Of a DNA stretch of 64,000 nucleotides, positions 7,933-16,808 are shown one piece after another. The stretch's first letter is position 1; every line of letters starts with the position of its first letter. The translations under genes were made by a program, and so were the position numbers. The stretch lies in assembly GCA_028288025.1 (NCBI GenBank), contig JAQBOM010000023.1, positions 1 to 64,000 on the forward strand, in the 5' to 3' direction. The notes under the pieces are model-generated. The model was given only the letters and a program-made list of their open reading frames with translations, was not told where the DNA came from and searched no databases. Source of the DNA: Mucilaginibacter sp. GTDB lineage: Bacteria; Bacteroidota; Bacteroidia; Sphingobacteriales; Sphingobacteriaceae.

Positions 7933-8487
7933 ATGGCAAGTTTAAATAACCGTAGGGTAGCTATCCTTACCGAAGAAGGTTTTGAGCAGGTGGAACTAAC
8001 CAGCCCACAAAAGGCGTTAAAAGATGCAGGCGCCACAGTGGATGTGATATCGCCTAAAAGCGGCAAAATTAAGGCATGGAACGAAACTGATTGGGGCATC
8101 GAGGTTCAGGTGGATAAGCAACTAAGCGAGGTTAGCCCTGATGACTACGATGCGCTGGTACTGCCGGGCGGCGTGCTCAACCCGGATAAATTACGGCAAA
8201 ATAAGGATGCGGTGGCATTTGTTTCGGCGTTTTTGGATGAGGGTAAACCTGTCGCGGCAATTTGTCATGGCCCGCAGTTGCTGATAGAAACAGGTATGAT
8301 CGGCGGGCGGACCTTAACATCGTTCCCATCGCTGCAAACAGACCTTAAAAATGCCGGCGCCCATTGGGTTGACCAGGAGGTGGTGGTTGACAACGGTTTA
8401 ATAACCAGCCGTAAACCGGCCGATCTGGATGCATTTAATGCAAAGGCAATCGAAGAATTTGCCGAAGGGGTGCATCACGAAGCGTAA
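7933..8487 (+). CDS. DJ-1/PfpI family protein (type 1 glutamine amidotransferase-like)
   Basis: A 184-residue PfpI/YhbO-type protein. The nucleophile elbow is C111-H112 in AAICHGPQLLIE, the conserved acid is E18 in EEGFEQVEL, and LVLPGGVLNPD forms the oxyanion strand. Relatives are stress proteins with weak protease, glyoxalase or protein deglycase activity. Which activity applies cannot be told. It is cytoplasmic with no signal peptide. The 126-base gap from the LysR gene contains AGTCTGAAGTC phrase repeats. A terminator follows at 8512-8540. Confidence 0.9.
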   Translation: MASLNNRRVAILTEEGFEQVELTSPQKALKDAGATVDVISPKSGKIKAWNETDWGIEVQVDKQLSEVSPDDYDALVLPGGVLNPDKLRQNKDAVAFVSAFLDEGKPVAAICHGPQLLIETGMIGGRTLTSFPSLQTDLKNAGAHWVDQEVVVDNGLITSRKPADLDAFNAKAIEEFAEGVHHEA

Positions 8488-8511
8488 ATGTTAAATCTTT
8501 TTAATTAAAGG

Positions 8512-8540
8512 AAGCAGGATATGACGATTCTGCTTTTTTG
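8512..8540 (+). terminator. Terminator of the DJ-1/PfpI gene
   Basis: AAGCAGGAT pairs with ATTCTGCTT (nine pairs, one G-T) around ATGACG, then a T-run. An in-frame ATG at 8521 lies inside this loop, so it is not the start of the antitoxin gene. Confidence 0.7.
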
Positions 8541-8568
8541 TTTACATTGTTTTTTTGTAAATTTGAAT

Positions 8569-8799
8569 ATGATACAAGTAAGTGGTACGTATAACAACGG
8601 AAATATAACTCTTGACAAAGCGATAGCTGTTGATAAGCCTGTGAAAGTAATTGTATCTTTTGCTGAAGAAGATATTGATCCGGAAAGGACACGATTAAAA
8701 CTTAATGATTTTTCCTTCTTAAAATCAAGGGAGTTGCTTAAAAACGTAAAAGGGAGCCTTTCGGATGCTGTTATTGAAGAAAGAAGAAGCGCCCTGTGA
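8569..8799 (+). CDS. Putative antitoxin of a VapBC-like pair
   Basis: A 76-residue protein from the ATG at 8569 (MIQVSGTYNNGNITLDKAIA). It begins with a beta-hairpin of the 'v.G.Y.nG.I.L' kind used by antitoxins paired with PIN toxins, followed by a charged helical C-terminus (ELLKNVKGSLSDAVIEERRSAL) that would wrap the toxin. Its last codons overlap the toxin start (GTGA overlap at 8796-8799), so translation is coupled. TAAATTTG at 8558-8565 looks like a -7 box three bases before the ATG, which implies an almost leaderless message. The antitoxin role is inferred mainly from the partner. Confidence 0.7.
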   Translation: MIQVSGTYNNGNITLDKAIAVDKPVKVIVSFAEEDIDPERTRLKLNDFSFLKSRELLKNVKGSLSDAVIEERRSAL

Positions 8800-9230
8800 A
8801 AATATTTTTAGACACATCTTCGCTGATTAAATTATATTATAAAGAAGAAGGGACATCCAAACTTGATAAATTATTCATTGAAAATGTTATAACAGAAATC
8901 TATATTTCAGAAATAACAAAAACCGAATTCTTTTCAGCCATTTATAAAAAATTAAGAACAGGGAACTTACAAATAGAAAATGTAATTGATCTTATTAACG
9001 CTTTCACTGCTGACGAACATAATTATAGCATTATTTTAATTGACAGAGAAATTGTGAGCTTTTCTCAAAAGCTGATTGAAAAATATGGCATCAAAGGGTT
9101 AAGGTCTTTAGATGCAATACAATTTGCATCCGCTTATACTGTCCGGGAGGCGATAGATTTTGCCATATCTGATGACAAGATGCTTAACATGTTTCTACTT
9201 TCGGAGGGAATACAAATTTCAGCCGGATGA
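8796..9230 (+). CDS. PIN domain toxin (VapC-like ribonuclease)
   Basis: A 144-residue PIN domain with a GTG start. The acidic metal-binding residues are visible: D6 in KIFLDTSSLIKLY, E44 in ITKTEFFSA, D106 in LRSLDAIQFASA and D126 in ISDDKML. VapC-type toxins are Mg-dependent ribonucleases that usually cut initiator tRNA or rRNA when the antitoxin is lost. The start overlaps the antitoxin stop by four bases. Both genes are AT-rich compared with the surrounding metabolic genes, consistent with horizontal arrival. Nothing is truncated. Confidence 0.85.
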   Translation: MKIFLDTSSLIKLYYKEEGTSKLDKLFIENVITEIYISEITKTEFFSAIYKKLRTGNLQIENVIDLINAFTADEHNYSIILIDREIVSFSQKLIEKYGIKGLRSLDAIQFASAYTVREAIDFAISDDKMLNMFLLSEGIQISAG

Positions 9231-9270
9231 CATCTAATCAAAATATATCTTTAATCAGATAACGATAATT

Positions 9271-10704
9271 TCATTTCAATTTCTTTAAAATCCCGATCCC
9301 AACCGGGTCGGTACTTTGAGCGGCATTTGACAGTACAACTATCGCAATATCTTTATCCGAATTAAAAGCTAAAAAGCTGCTGCTGCCGTTTGTGCCGCCG
9401 TTGTGAAAGTAATACCCCATACCACTTACTTTAATAATATGCCACGCCAAGCCAATTTTTACATCATTATTGAAAGTAACCTTATGCGTTAGATCAATAG
9501 CTTTTGAAAGCTCGTCGGTACCGGGGTGCAGGTTGGCTTTTGTATATCTCAGCATATCGTTTAAGGTTGACCGTAAGGCGCCGCATGGGGCCAGCGCATC
9601 AAAATCCCATGCCGGTGTTAACTGTCCGCCCTGGTTATATACCTGCACAAATCGGGGTGCCATTAATGGGTTTAAAAACTGGCCGGTGCTGTACATACCG
9701 AGCGGCTTGCAAATAATGCTTATTACCATCTGCTCAAAGCTTTCGCCGCTCACGCTTTCCAGGATGGTTCCCAGCAATCCCACGGCTAAGTTCGAATAGG
9801 CATATTTTTCGCCAGGTTTACTATTGAGCTTACAGGTTTTAAGATAGGAGAATAAGAGTTGCCTGGTATAGTCTTTATAGGGGTTCAGTGCATCGCTTGC
9901 ATGGCTGATGAGGTTATCCGGTATCCTGTCCAGTCCGGATGTATGATTACTTAAATTTAATAAGGTAATGGATTTGAGTTCAGGGTTTGCAGCTACGGAA
10001 TCGGGCAGATATTTGGTTACAGGATCGGTTAAGCTAACTTTCCCTTCGTTAACATACCAGGCCAGCAGGGTAGAAGTAAAGGTTTTAGTTATAGAACCGA
10101 TCTCGAAAAAGTTATCCGCGTTGGGCAACTTATGATTTCCTTTTATGGTTTCGCCGTAGCTGTAGGTTGTTATCTGGCCTTTATTCATTACGCCAATAAT
10201 TAAACCAATGGTATTTGCTTTTTGAATATACGCCCGTGCAACCGTATCGATCTTTTTATCCATTGATGACCGCAAAGGATTTGACGTTTGAACCAACCCG
10301 GTTTTATCGGCAGCAGGCTCAACATACGACTGAAAAAGGAAAAGGCTCAATTTGTCGCGCTTGTCGAGGTTCATCATTAACTGGAGTGTTGCTGAAGCAA
10401 ACTTCAGCTTATAGGTGGCAGTGCTGTTATTTACAAAATTGATAAGCGATGATTCCTTTATTTCGCCTAACGGGAAAAGCTGTTTATTTGCCACGTCGCC
10501 GAAGGCATCGATGCTCAATTCCTTTTGAAAGTCGGCGCCCGCCTGGTTATAAATAGCGTCCGCGTTTTTTTGATTGAAATACTTTTTTACGATAGCAAAA
10601 ACAGAATCCACTTTTTGCTGCTGCCTGCTTTGAGCGAATAAAGATTGAGCACAGCTAATTATTAAACCGAGCAGTATAACAGAATAGGTGAATTTTAATC
10701 TCAT
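9271..10704 (-). CDS. Secreted serine hydrolase: DUF3887-like domain plus beta-lactamase/class C penicillin-binding fold
   Basis: A 477-residue exported enzyme. A signal peptide covers about residues 1-25 (ILLGLIISCAQSLFAQ). Residues 33-125 resemble DUF3887 (FAIVKKYFNQKNADAIYNQ). The hydrolase domain follows from about 150, with the S204-x-x-K207 pair in GSITKTFTSTLLA, YSN in KYAYSNLAVG, and HNGG as the third motif near 440. It lacks any membrane tail. Such proteins include esterases, D-amino peptidases and beta-lactamase relatives; the substrate here is unknown. Its stop is 40 bases from the stop of the convergent PIN toxin gene. Confidence 0.88.
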   Translation of the reverse strand: MRLKFTYSVILLGLIISCAQSLFAQSRQQQKVDSVFAIVKKYFNQKNADAIYNQAGADFQKELSIDAFGDVANKQLFPLGEIKESSLINFVNNSTATYKLKFASATLQLMMNLDKRDKLSLFLFQSYVEPAADKTGLVQTSNPLRSSMDKKIDTVARAYIQKANTIGLIIGVMNKGQITTYSYGETIKGNHKLPNADNFFEIGSITKTFTSTLLAWYVNEGKVSLTDPVTKYLPDSVAANPELKSITLLNLSNHTSGLDRIPDNLISHASDALNPYKDYTRQLLFSYLKTCKLNSKPGEKYAYSNLAVGLLGTILESVSGESFEQMVISIICKPLGMYSTGQFLNPLMAPRFVQVYNQGGQLTPAWDFDALAPCGALRSTLNDMLRYTKANLHPGTDELSKAIDLTHKVTFNNDVKIGLAWHIIKVSGMGYYFHNGGTNGSSSFLAFNSDKDIAIVVLSNAAQSTDPVGIGILKKLK

Positions 10705-10762
10705 GGCTTACAACACATCAGCTTTTTATTAAGGGAAAAGAATATTAAACGTGTTTGCAGTA

Positions 10763-11692
10763 TTATTCAGGCGTCTGCCCCGCAAGCAGGAAGAGCACTG
10801 CCATACGGATTGCCACGCCGTTTTCCACCTGGTCGAGTATAATGGATTGTTTGCTGTCGGCTACATCGCTGGTGATCTCCACGCCGCGGTTGATAGGGCC
10901 GGGATGCATAACGATGATCTCTTTGTCGAGCGAGTCGAGTATCTGCTTGTTTAACCCATACAGCATGGTGTACTCGCGCAGGGAAGGGAAGTATTTGATA
11001 TCCTGGCGTTCCAATTGTATACGCAGCATGTTAGCCACGTCGCACCAGTTAAGGGCCTTTAGCAGGTTATGCTCAACTTTTACACCCAACGAGCCAATGT
11101 ATTTGGGAATTAGCGTGGTAGGGCCGCAAACCATTACTTCCGCGCCAAGCTGTTTCAGGCAAAGTATATTAGATAGCGCAACACGTGAATGCAGGATATC
11201 GCCAACGATCACCACTTTTTTACCGGCCACATCGCCAAGCTTTTCGCGGATCGAGAAGGCGTCCAGCAATGCCTGGGTCGGGTGCTCATGCGCACCGTCG
11301 CCGGCGTTTACGATCTGTGCCTTTACATGTTTTGATAGAAAGATGCCTGCTCCCGCGTAGGGATGGCGCATTACCACCATATCTACTTTCATCGCCAGGA
11401 TATTGTTCACGGTATCAATCAGCGTTTCGCCCTTGCTTACCGATGAGGACGAGGCTGCGAAGTTAATTACGTCGGCCGACAAACGTTTTTCGGCCAGTTC
11501 AAATGATAAACGTGTGCGTGTGGAGTTTTCGAAAAAAATATTGGCAATGGTAACGTCGCGCAGGGAGGGTACTTTTTTTATCGGCCGGTTTAAGACAGTT
11601 TTAAAATTGTCGGCAGTTTCAAATATCAATTGAATATCTGCCGGATTTAAGTCCTTGATGCCTAAAAGATGCCTTGTGCTTAGTCCTGCCAT
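10763..11692 (-). CDS. pyrB: Aspartate carbamoyltransferase catalytic subunit
   Basis: PyrB joins carbamoyl phosphate and aspartate in the second step of pyrimidine synthesis. It has 309 residues. The carbamoyl-phosphate site STRTR lies in FFENSTRTRLSFE, HPTQALLDAFSI supplies further phosphate and aspartate contacts, and HPGPINRGVEI is the C-terminal signature. No pyrI regulatory gene is adjacent. It follows pyrR in the same direction with a 129-base gap containing the CCCGATAGCTATCGGG palindrome, so co-transcription and PyrR-linked control are likely. Confidence 0.96.
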   Translation of the reverse strand: MAGLSTRHLLGIKDLNPADIQLIFETADNFKTVLNRPIKKVPSLRDVTIANIFFENSTRTRLSFELAEKRLSADVINFAASSSSVSKGETLIDTVNNILAMKVDMVVMRHPYAGAGIFLSKHVKAQIVNAGDGAHEHPTQALLDAFSIREKLGDVAGKKVVIVGDILHSRVALSNILCLKQLGAEVMVCGPTTLIPKYIGSLGVKVEHNLLKALNWCDVANMLRIQLERQDIKYFPSLREYTMLYGLNKQILDSLDKEIIVMHPGPINRGVEITSDVADSKQSIILDQVENGVAIRMAVLFLLAGQTPE

Positions 11693-11768
11693 TTTTTGAT
11701 TTCGGATTTTTCGATATTATTTGTTTTTTTAAAGCTCTCAAGAAGGCTTCGCAGTTTCGAATGTTCGA

Positions 11769-11784
11769 CCCGATAGCTATCGGG
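11769..11784. repeat. CCCGATAGCTATCGGG palindrome between pyrR and pyrB
   Basis: Identical to the sites at 3436 and 5427. The flank TTCGA...TTCGGATTT matches the 3436 copy on the opposite strand. It sits where a PyrR-responsive attenuator could be, but it is more likely part of the dispersed repeat family because it also occurs away from pyr genes. Confidence 0.7.
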
Positions 11785-11821
11785 TTCGGATTTAGTTTTG
11801 TATTATTATTTTTTTACGTGG

Positions 11822-12367
11822 TTATTTAACATCTGATAACAACACAATCTTATCTTCGCCATCCATTTCTTTCCAGCTAACTACTACTTTTTGTGATGCA
11901 ATGGAATCTACTTCTATACCTACATAATCTGCTGCTACCGGGATATGCCTTGAATACCGACGGTCGACCAGTGCAAGCAGCTCTATCTTTTCGGGCCTGC
12001 CGAATGCCTGCAATGCGTCCATCGCGGCCCGAATGGTGCGTCCTGTCCACAGCACATCATCCATCATCACTACTTTTTTGCCTTCTATAATAAAATCGAT
12101 CTTTGTTTGATTTGGTACCAGCTGCGATTCGCGGCGGCGGAAGTCATCCCTGTAAAAGGTAATATCCAGGTCGCCCTGTTGTATGTCTTTGCCCGGCAAT
12201 ATCTTTCGCAGTTCTTCGGCAATTCGTTTTGCCAGGTAAATGCCCCGGGGTTGTATGCCGATAAGCACAGATTCCGAAAAATCGTTATGATTTTCAATTA
12301 ACTGCCGACATAAACGCTGTAATGTGATTTGAAATTTTTGTCCGTCGAGCAGTATTGGGTTTTGCAT
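11822..12367 (-). CDS. pyrR: PyrR bifunctional pyrimidine operon regulator / uracil phosphoribosyltransferase
   Basis: PyrR binds pyr mRNA in a UMP-dependent way and also makes UMP from uracil and PRPP. The 181-residue product from the ATG at 12367 (MQNPILLDGQKF) has normal length. The PRPP loop is VVMMDDVLWTGRTIRAA, and the N-terminal IGIQPRGIYLAKRI is also diagnostic. A longer frame to 12388 would start inside the TACCTTTG promoter box at 12386-12393 and is rejected. pyrB follows on the same strand. Whether Bacteroidota PyrR regulates by attenuation here is not shown by the sequence. Confidence 0.93.
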   Translation of the reverse strand: MQNPILLDGQKFQITLQRLCRQLIENHNDFSESVLIGIQPRGIYLAKRIAEELRKILPGKDIQQGDLDITFYRDDFRRRESQLVPNQTKIDFIIEGKKVVMMDDVLWTGRTIRAAMDALQAFGRPEKIELLALVDRRYSRHIPVAADYVGIEVDSIASQKVVVSWKEMDGEDKIVLLSDVK

Positions 12368-12385
12368 CGTTTGGGTGGATTTGGG

Positions 12386-12393
12386 CAAAGGTA
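12386..12393 (-). promoter_or_regulatory. -7 box for pyrR-pyrB
   Basis: TACCTTTG on the minus strand, 18 bases before the pyrR ATG. Upstream lie AAGTCCGAAGTC phrase repeats (12408-12462). Confidence 0.55.
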
Positions 12394-12474
12394 ATAATTT
12401 TATTTAAGTCCGAAGTCGGTAAAGTCCGAAAAGTCAGTAAAGTTCGAAAAGCAAGTAAGTTTTGGGGGCATGTC

Positions 12475-12510
12475 AAAAAAAAGCCCCTCTGAAATAAATC
12501 AGAGGGGCTT
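12475..12510 (-). terminator. Intrinsic terminator of rpsA
   Basis: AAGCCCCTCTGA pairs perfectly with TCAGAGGGGCTT around AATAAA, and the T-run is on the minus strand. It begins 21 bases after the rpsA stop codon. Confidence 0.9.
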
Positions 12511-12531
12511 AAAGGGAAATTTATTTAAAGC

Positions 12532-14496
12532 TTATTGAGCTTCTTCTTCAGATGCTGGTTTTTTAGTTGCCTTGCGGGCTTTATTTTCAGCGCCTTCCAT
12601 TTGCTCTTTCAATTGTGCCAATACGCTCAGATCGCCTAAAGTTGATTTTTCAACCGACTCTTTCACTTTCTTCACTGCATTGCTGGCAGATTTTGCTTCC
12701 TTTTTACGGGTTTCAAATTCCTGCACACGTTGTTCTGAACGTGCTTCTTCCCAGATGCGTGAGTGTGAAATAACGATACGCTTGTTCTCCTTGTTAAATT
12801 CAATGATCTTGAACTCAGCGGCTTCTTCAGCTTTTAAGCTCTTGCCATCTTCTTTAACCATGTGTTTGGTAGGGCAGAAACCCTCAACACCATAAGGTAA
12901 AGCAACAATTGCGCCCTTTTCGGTTACTTTGATAACGGTACCCTCATGTATTGAATCAATAGTGAAGATGGTTTCAAAAGTATCCCATGGGTTTTCTTCA
13001 AGCTGTTTGTGACCGAGGCTCAATTTGCGGTTCTCAACATCAAGCTCTAAAACAACCACATTTAATTTTTCACCAACTTTAGTGAATTCATTAGGGTGAT
13101 TGATCTTTTTAGACCATGAAAGGTCAGAGATGTGTACCAAGCCATCGATGCCATCTTCCAGTTCAACAAATACACCAAAATTGGTCATGTTTTTAACTGT
13201 GGCAACATGCTGGGTGCCAACTGAATAGCGGTTAGCAGCATTTTGCCATGGATCAGGTGTTAATTGTTTAATACCTAACGACATTTTACGCTCTTCGCGG
13301 TCAAGGGTCAATACTTGTGCTTCAACCTCGTCGCCAACTTTCAGGAATTCCTGTGGGTTGCGTAAGTTTTGTGACCACGACATTTCTGATACGTGGATCA
13401 AACCTTCAACGCCGGGGATGATCTCAAGGAACGCGCCATAATCGGCAACGGTAACAATTTTACCTTTAACCTTCGAACCGATCTGGAGGTTCTCGTCAAG
13501 ACTTTGCCAAGGGTGCGGGGTTAATTGTTTTAAACCTAAAGCGATACGTTTTTTCTCATCATCAAAATCAAGCACAACAACGTTGATCTTTTGATCCAAT
13601 GCCAGAATTTCTCTTGGGTGCTCGATACGGCCCCAAGAAATATCTGTAATGTGCAATAAACCATCCACGCCGCCAAGGTCAATAAATACGCCAAAGTCGG
13701 TAATGTTTTTAACGGTACCTTCAAGTACCTGTCCTTTTTCAAGTTTAGCAACAATCTCAGTTTTTTGGTTTTCTAAGTCGTCCTCAATCAGCACTTTATG
13801 CGATACCACTACGTTTTTAAACTCGTGGTTGATCTTAACAACTTTAAATTCCATTGTTTTGCCCACATACACGTCATAATCCCTGATAGGTTTAATGTCG
13901 ATCTGCGAGCCTGGTAAAAAGGCTTCAACGCCCATTATATCTACAATCAAACCACCTTTAGTTCTGCTCTTAACAAAACCGGTGATGATCTCGTCGTTAT
14001 CCAATGCAGAATTAATACGTTCCCATGATTTTTGTGTTTTTGCACGTTTGCGCGAAAGCACTAACTGTCCGTTGGCATCTTCCTGCGATTCAACAAAAAC
14101 TTCAACTGTATCACCGATCTTCAAATCAGGTGTATCACGGAACTCAGATACAGATACCAAACCATCAGATTTAAAGCCGACGTTCAATACTACATCTTTG
14201 TTGTTCACATTTACAACGGTACCGGTGATAATTTCGCCTTTGGTGATAGAACTGAAAGTTCCATCATACATTTTTTCTAATTTTTCACGGTCACTGTCGC
14301 TGTAGTTGCCGAACTTTTTATCATCAGCGTCCCAATCGAAATCTTCGTTTGCTGCTGTGATCTTTGATTTGATCTCTTCGATCGAAATTGAATCGGCTTC
14401 TGATTCAATCGTTTCTTTTTCCTGGGGGGCTGTAACTACATCTAATTCAGCTTCCTTAGCTTTTAATTCTTTTTCTGCTTCCTGTTTTTTTGCCAT
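12532..14496 (-). CDS. rpsA: 30S ribosomal protein S1
   Basis: S1 helps mRNA bind to the 30S subunit. The 654-residue product starts MAKKQEAEKELKAKEAE, an acidic and Lys-rich extension typical of Bacteroidota S1. It then carries a series of S1 OB-fold repeats from about residue 80 to 600 (for example GVDGLLHITDISWG, GVEGLIHVSEMSWS, GIDGLVHISDLSWS, each followed by KLSLGHKQL or similar). The C-terminus is basic (ENKARKATKKPASEE). The ATG at 14496 is preferred. A longer frame starting with TTG at 14541 overlaps the TACCTTTG promoter box. AAGGAG lies about 15 bases upstream of the ATG. Confidence 0.96.
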   Translation of the reverse strand: MAKKQEAEKELKAKEAELDVVTAPQEKETIESEADSISIEEIKSKITAANEDFDWDADDKKFGNYSDSDREKLEKMYDGTFSSITKGEIITGTVVNVNNKDVVLNVGFKSDGLVSVSEFRDTPDLKIGDTVEVFVESQEDANGQLVLSRKRAKTQKSWERINSALDNDEIITGFVKSRTKGGLIVDIMGVEAFLPGSQIDIKPIRDYDVYVGKTMEFKVVKINHEFKNVVVSHKVLIEDDLENQKTEIVAKLEKGQVLEGTVKNITDFGVFIDLGGVDGLLHITDISWGRIEHPREILALDQKINVVVLDFDDEKKRIALGLKQLTPHPWQSLDENLQIGSKVKGKIVTVADYGAFLEIIPGVEGLIHVSEMSWSQNLRNPQEFLKVGDEVEAQVLTLDREERKMSLGIKQLTPDPWQNAANRYSVGTQHVATVKNMTNFGVFVELEDGIDGLVHISDLSWSKKINHPNEFTKVGEKLNVVVLELDVENRKLSLGHKQLEENPWDTFETIFTIDSIHEGTVIKVTEKGAIVALPYGVEGFCPTKHMVKEDGKSLKAEEAAEFKIIEFNKENKRIVISHSRIWEEARSEQRVQEFETRKKEAKSASNAVKKVKESVEKSTLGDLSVLAQLKEQMEGAENKARKATKKPASEEEAQ

Positions 14497-14538
14497 TAAA
14501 TAAATTTTCTCCTTTTCCCAATTTGTTAATTGGGACTG

Positions 14539-14546
14539 CAAAGGTA
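14539..14546 (-). promoter_or_regulatory. -7 box for rpsA
   Basis: TACCTTTG followed by CAGTCCC on the minus strand, giving a leader of about 40 bases. The CTTTGCAGTCC wording is shared with the tRNA-fMet/era divergent promoter, so it may be a common start region for translation genes. Confidence 0.6.
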
Positions 14547-14666
14547 GGGATATAATTTTATTCCATAAAAATTAATTTACTGTTAAATGCTGATTTTTAA
14601 GCGTTTTAAGGCGGAAATTGCCCTTTTGCCGGAAAGAAAAAGGGCAGGATGATGATAAAAATTCTG

Positions 14667-15335
14667 TTACAGACTTAGTTTATCTTCAATCTCGTCGAAA
14701 ATCGACATGAAATTGTCATACAGTCTTGCCCTGTAATCAGTCAATATCCCGTTCATGTCAGCTTCCTGCGCCGGCGTAAAGGGGTTGTTCCATACCCGCA
14801 TACATATTCTTTTAAGAGCATAGGCAATCTCTTTTGTATCAGCATAGCTGTACAGGTAACGGCTTCTCTTAAAATCATCATAAAATTTAAAAAAAACCGA
14901 CGTGCCTGACAATCCTGAAAAGATTAAAAACTCATCTATTAGGTTGGTTTCGCAACCTTCAAGGTGCTTGTAAAAACTGTCGACCGTAATTTTATTGGTG
15001 GTGAGCAGCAAATTATCCAAAATAAGCTCAAGGGCAATATGCCCTAAAAAAAATGGTTTTACCGGCGAGCCTTCAATAGCCGGGGCGAGCAGCTTTTTTA
15101 GCTGGTGCGAGTGGGTGAGGAAAAAATCGGATGAATGAAAATAGCGGTCAACCTCCAGGTGCTTTTTCCATCCGTTTATAATAGAATTTACCTCGTTATC
15201 GGTATGATGCAGTTTCTCGGGGTGTAAAACGATGGTTTTATCCGCATTTTTCAATAGGTCGGGTAGTACCGTACCTAAAATCAGGTAGCAGTTATCCGTA
15301 TCCCGGTCGAAATAAAAATGCGATAGAAAATTCAT
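14667..15335 (-). CDS. AcpH/DUF479 family protein (acyl carrier protein phosphodiesterase-like)
   Basis: This 222-residue protein starts MNFLSHFYFDRDTDNCYL, the mark of the AcpH (DUF479) family; E. coli AcpH removes 4'-phosphopantetheine from holo-ACP. Metal-binding His/Asp residues of an HD-like all-helical fold are plausible in LSHFYF, LPDLLK, HPEKLHHTD and YFHSSDFFLTHSHQL. The enzyme activity is inferred from distant relatives only. The ATG at 15335 is preferred over a TTG at 15350. It stands alone between rpsA and tyrS, which is transcribed divergently. Confidence 0.8.
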   Translation of the reverse strand: MNFLSHFYFDRDTDNCYLILGTVLPDLLKNADKTIVLHPEKLHHTDNEVNSIINGWKKHLEVDRYFHSSDFFLTHSHQLKKLLAPAIEGSPVKPFFLGHIALELILDNLLLTTNKITVDSFYKHLEGCETNLIDEFLIFSGLSGTSVFFKFYDDFKRSRYLYSYADTKEIAYALKRICMRVWNNPFTPAQEADMNGILTDYRARLYDNFMSIFDEIEDKLSL

Positions 15336-15367
15336 AGGCGTCTTTTGCAAAATACGAAAAAAAGGAA

Positions 15368-15462
15368 TATGGTGATTTTACAGATTTGAAAATGATTTCA
15401 CCGATGATAGGGTGATGCCCCAATATTCGGTGAAATCACCTCCCAATCGGTGTAATCATATT
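15368..15462. repeat. CGGTGAAATCACC / CGGTGTAATC phrase repeats
   Basis: Imperfect copies of GATTTCACCGAT, GGTGAAATCACC and AATCGGTGTAATCAT fill the divergent gap between the AcpH-like gene and tyrS. They belong to the same family as the repeats at 955-1182. Confidence 0.55.
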
Positions 15463-15478
15463 CACACAATTATTCTTT

Positions 15479-15486
15479 TATATTTG
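15479..15486 (+). promoter_or_regulatory. -7 box for tyrS
   Basis: TATATTTG fits TAnnTTTG and lies 38 bases before the ATG. The leader contains an imperfect form of the palindrome (CCCGATAACTATTCGGGA, 15490-15507). Confidence 0.5.
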
Positions 15487-15524
15487 CCATCCCGATAACT
15501 ATTCGGGATTGAAGCTGAACTATA

Positions 15525-16808
15525 ATGAACTTTGTTGAAGAATTACGCTGGAGAGGAATGCTCCATGATATAATGCCCGGGACCGAAGATTTGCTGAATA
15601 AGGGCATGGTTTCGGGATATATTGGTTTTGACCCGACGGCCAATTCGCTGCATGTAGGCAGCCTTGCGCAGATCATGACGATGATACATTTTCAGCGTGC
15701 AGGCCACAAGCCGTTTGCGCTGGTAGGCGGCGCCACGGGTATGGTTGGCGATCCTTCGGGCAAATCGCAGGAGCGTAATTTGTTATCAGAAGATGCATTG
15801 CAGCATAACCTGCAGGGCATAAAAAACCAGCTCGAAAAATTTTTGAATTTTGATTGCGGGGCCAACAGCGCCGAAATGGTAAACAATTACGATTGGTTTA
15901 AAGATTTTACCTTTTTGAATTTTATCCGTGATGTTGGCAAACATATTACGGTTAATTATATGATGGCAAAGGATTCGGTTAAAAACCGCATCAACGGCGA
16001 AACCGGGATGTCATTCACCGAATTTACCTACCAGTTGGTGCAGGGGTACGATTTTTATTATTTATGGAAAAATCATAGCTGCGCTTTGCAAATGGGCGGA
16101 TCGGACCAATGGGGAAATATCGTAACAGGTACAGAGCTGATACGCCGCAAAGATGCCGGCGAAGCCTATGCCCTAACCACCCAACTGATAAAAAAAGCCG
16201 ACGGCACTAAATTCGGCAAAACCGAAGGCGGCAATATATGGCTCGATCCAGAAAAAACTTCACCCTACAAATTTTACCAGTTTTGGTTAAATACCAGCGA
16301 CGACGATGCCAAAACTTACATCCGCATTTTTACCCTTTTTGATAAACATACGATCGAAGCTTTGGAAGCTGAGCAGAATGCCGCCCCTCATTTGCGGGTT
16401 TTGCAAAAGGCTTTGGCAAAAGATATCACTATCCGGGTACATGGTGAAGCCGAATTTGAAAAAGCCATTAAATCGTCAGAATTTTTGTTTGGCAATATTG
16501 GTATCGAGTTTTTAAATGAACTAAACGATGCCGAGGTGCTGGCGTTATTTGAGGGTGTGCCAAATTTCAGCATCAGCCTAAGTGAACTACAGCAAGGGAT
16601 GAACGTAGTCGACCTGTTAGCCGCCCATACATTGGTTTTCCCCTCAAAGGGCGAAGCGAAAAAGATGGTCCAGGGCGGGGGAGTTGCCATTAATAAAGCA
16701 AAAGTAGCCTCTGCAGAAGCTGTTTATCATCCAAATAACCTGATAAATGGTAAATATCTGGTAGCTCAAAAGGGAAAGAAAAATTATTACTTAATTGTTG
16801 TTGAATAA
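15525..16808 (+). CDS. tyrS: Tyrosyl-tRNA synthetase
   Basis: A class I synthetase of 427 residues that charges tRNA-Tyr. The HIGH motif appears as HVGS in [12 protein letters not shown], the KMSKS motif as KFGKT, and the tyrosine pocket as GYIGFDPTA and [11 protein letters not shown] with GGSDQWGNI. An S4 RNA-binding domain forms the last 65 residues ([19 protein letters not shown]). The length and domain order are normal. It is preceded by a TATATTTG box, and its stop codon abuts the promoter of the next operon. Confidence 0.97.
   Translation: MNFVEELRWRGMLHDIMPGTEDLLNKGMVSGYIGFDPTANSLHVGSLAQIMTMIHFQRAGHKPFALVGGATGMVGDPSGKSQERNLLSEDALQHNLQGIKNQLEKFLNFDCGANSAEMVNNYDWFKDFTFLNFIRDVGKHITVNYMMAKDSVKNRINGETGMSFTEFTYQLVQGYDFYYLWKNHSCALQMGGSDQWGNIVTGTELIRRKDAGEAYALTTQLIKKADGTKFGKTEGGNIWLDPEKTSPYKFYQFWLNTSDDDAKTYIRIFTLFDKHTIEALEAEQNAAPHLRVLQKALAKDITIRVHGEAEFEKAIKSSEFLFGNIGIEFLNELNDAEVLALFEGVPNFSISLSELQQGMNVVDLLAAHTLVFPSKGEAKKMVQGGGVAINKAKVASAEAVYHPNNLINGKYLVAQKGKKNYYLIVVE

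Noticed and set aside
8521..8568. Start MTILLFCLHC for the antitoxin
   Set aside because: It lies in the loop of the upstream terminator and would add a false membrane-like segment.
11693..11821. PyrR-binding attenuator between pyrR and pyrB
   Set aside because: The palindrome there is shared with unrelated loci and no antiterminator/anti-antiterminator pairing could be drawn.
14497..14541. Long TTG start for ribosomal protein S1
   Set aside because: It overlaps the TACCTTTG promoter box and would precede the transcription start.
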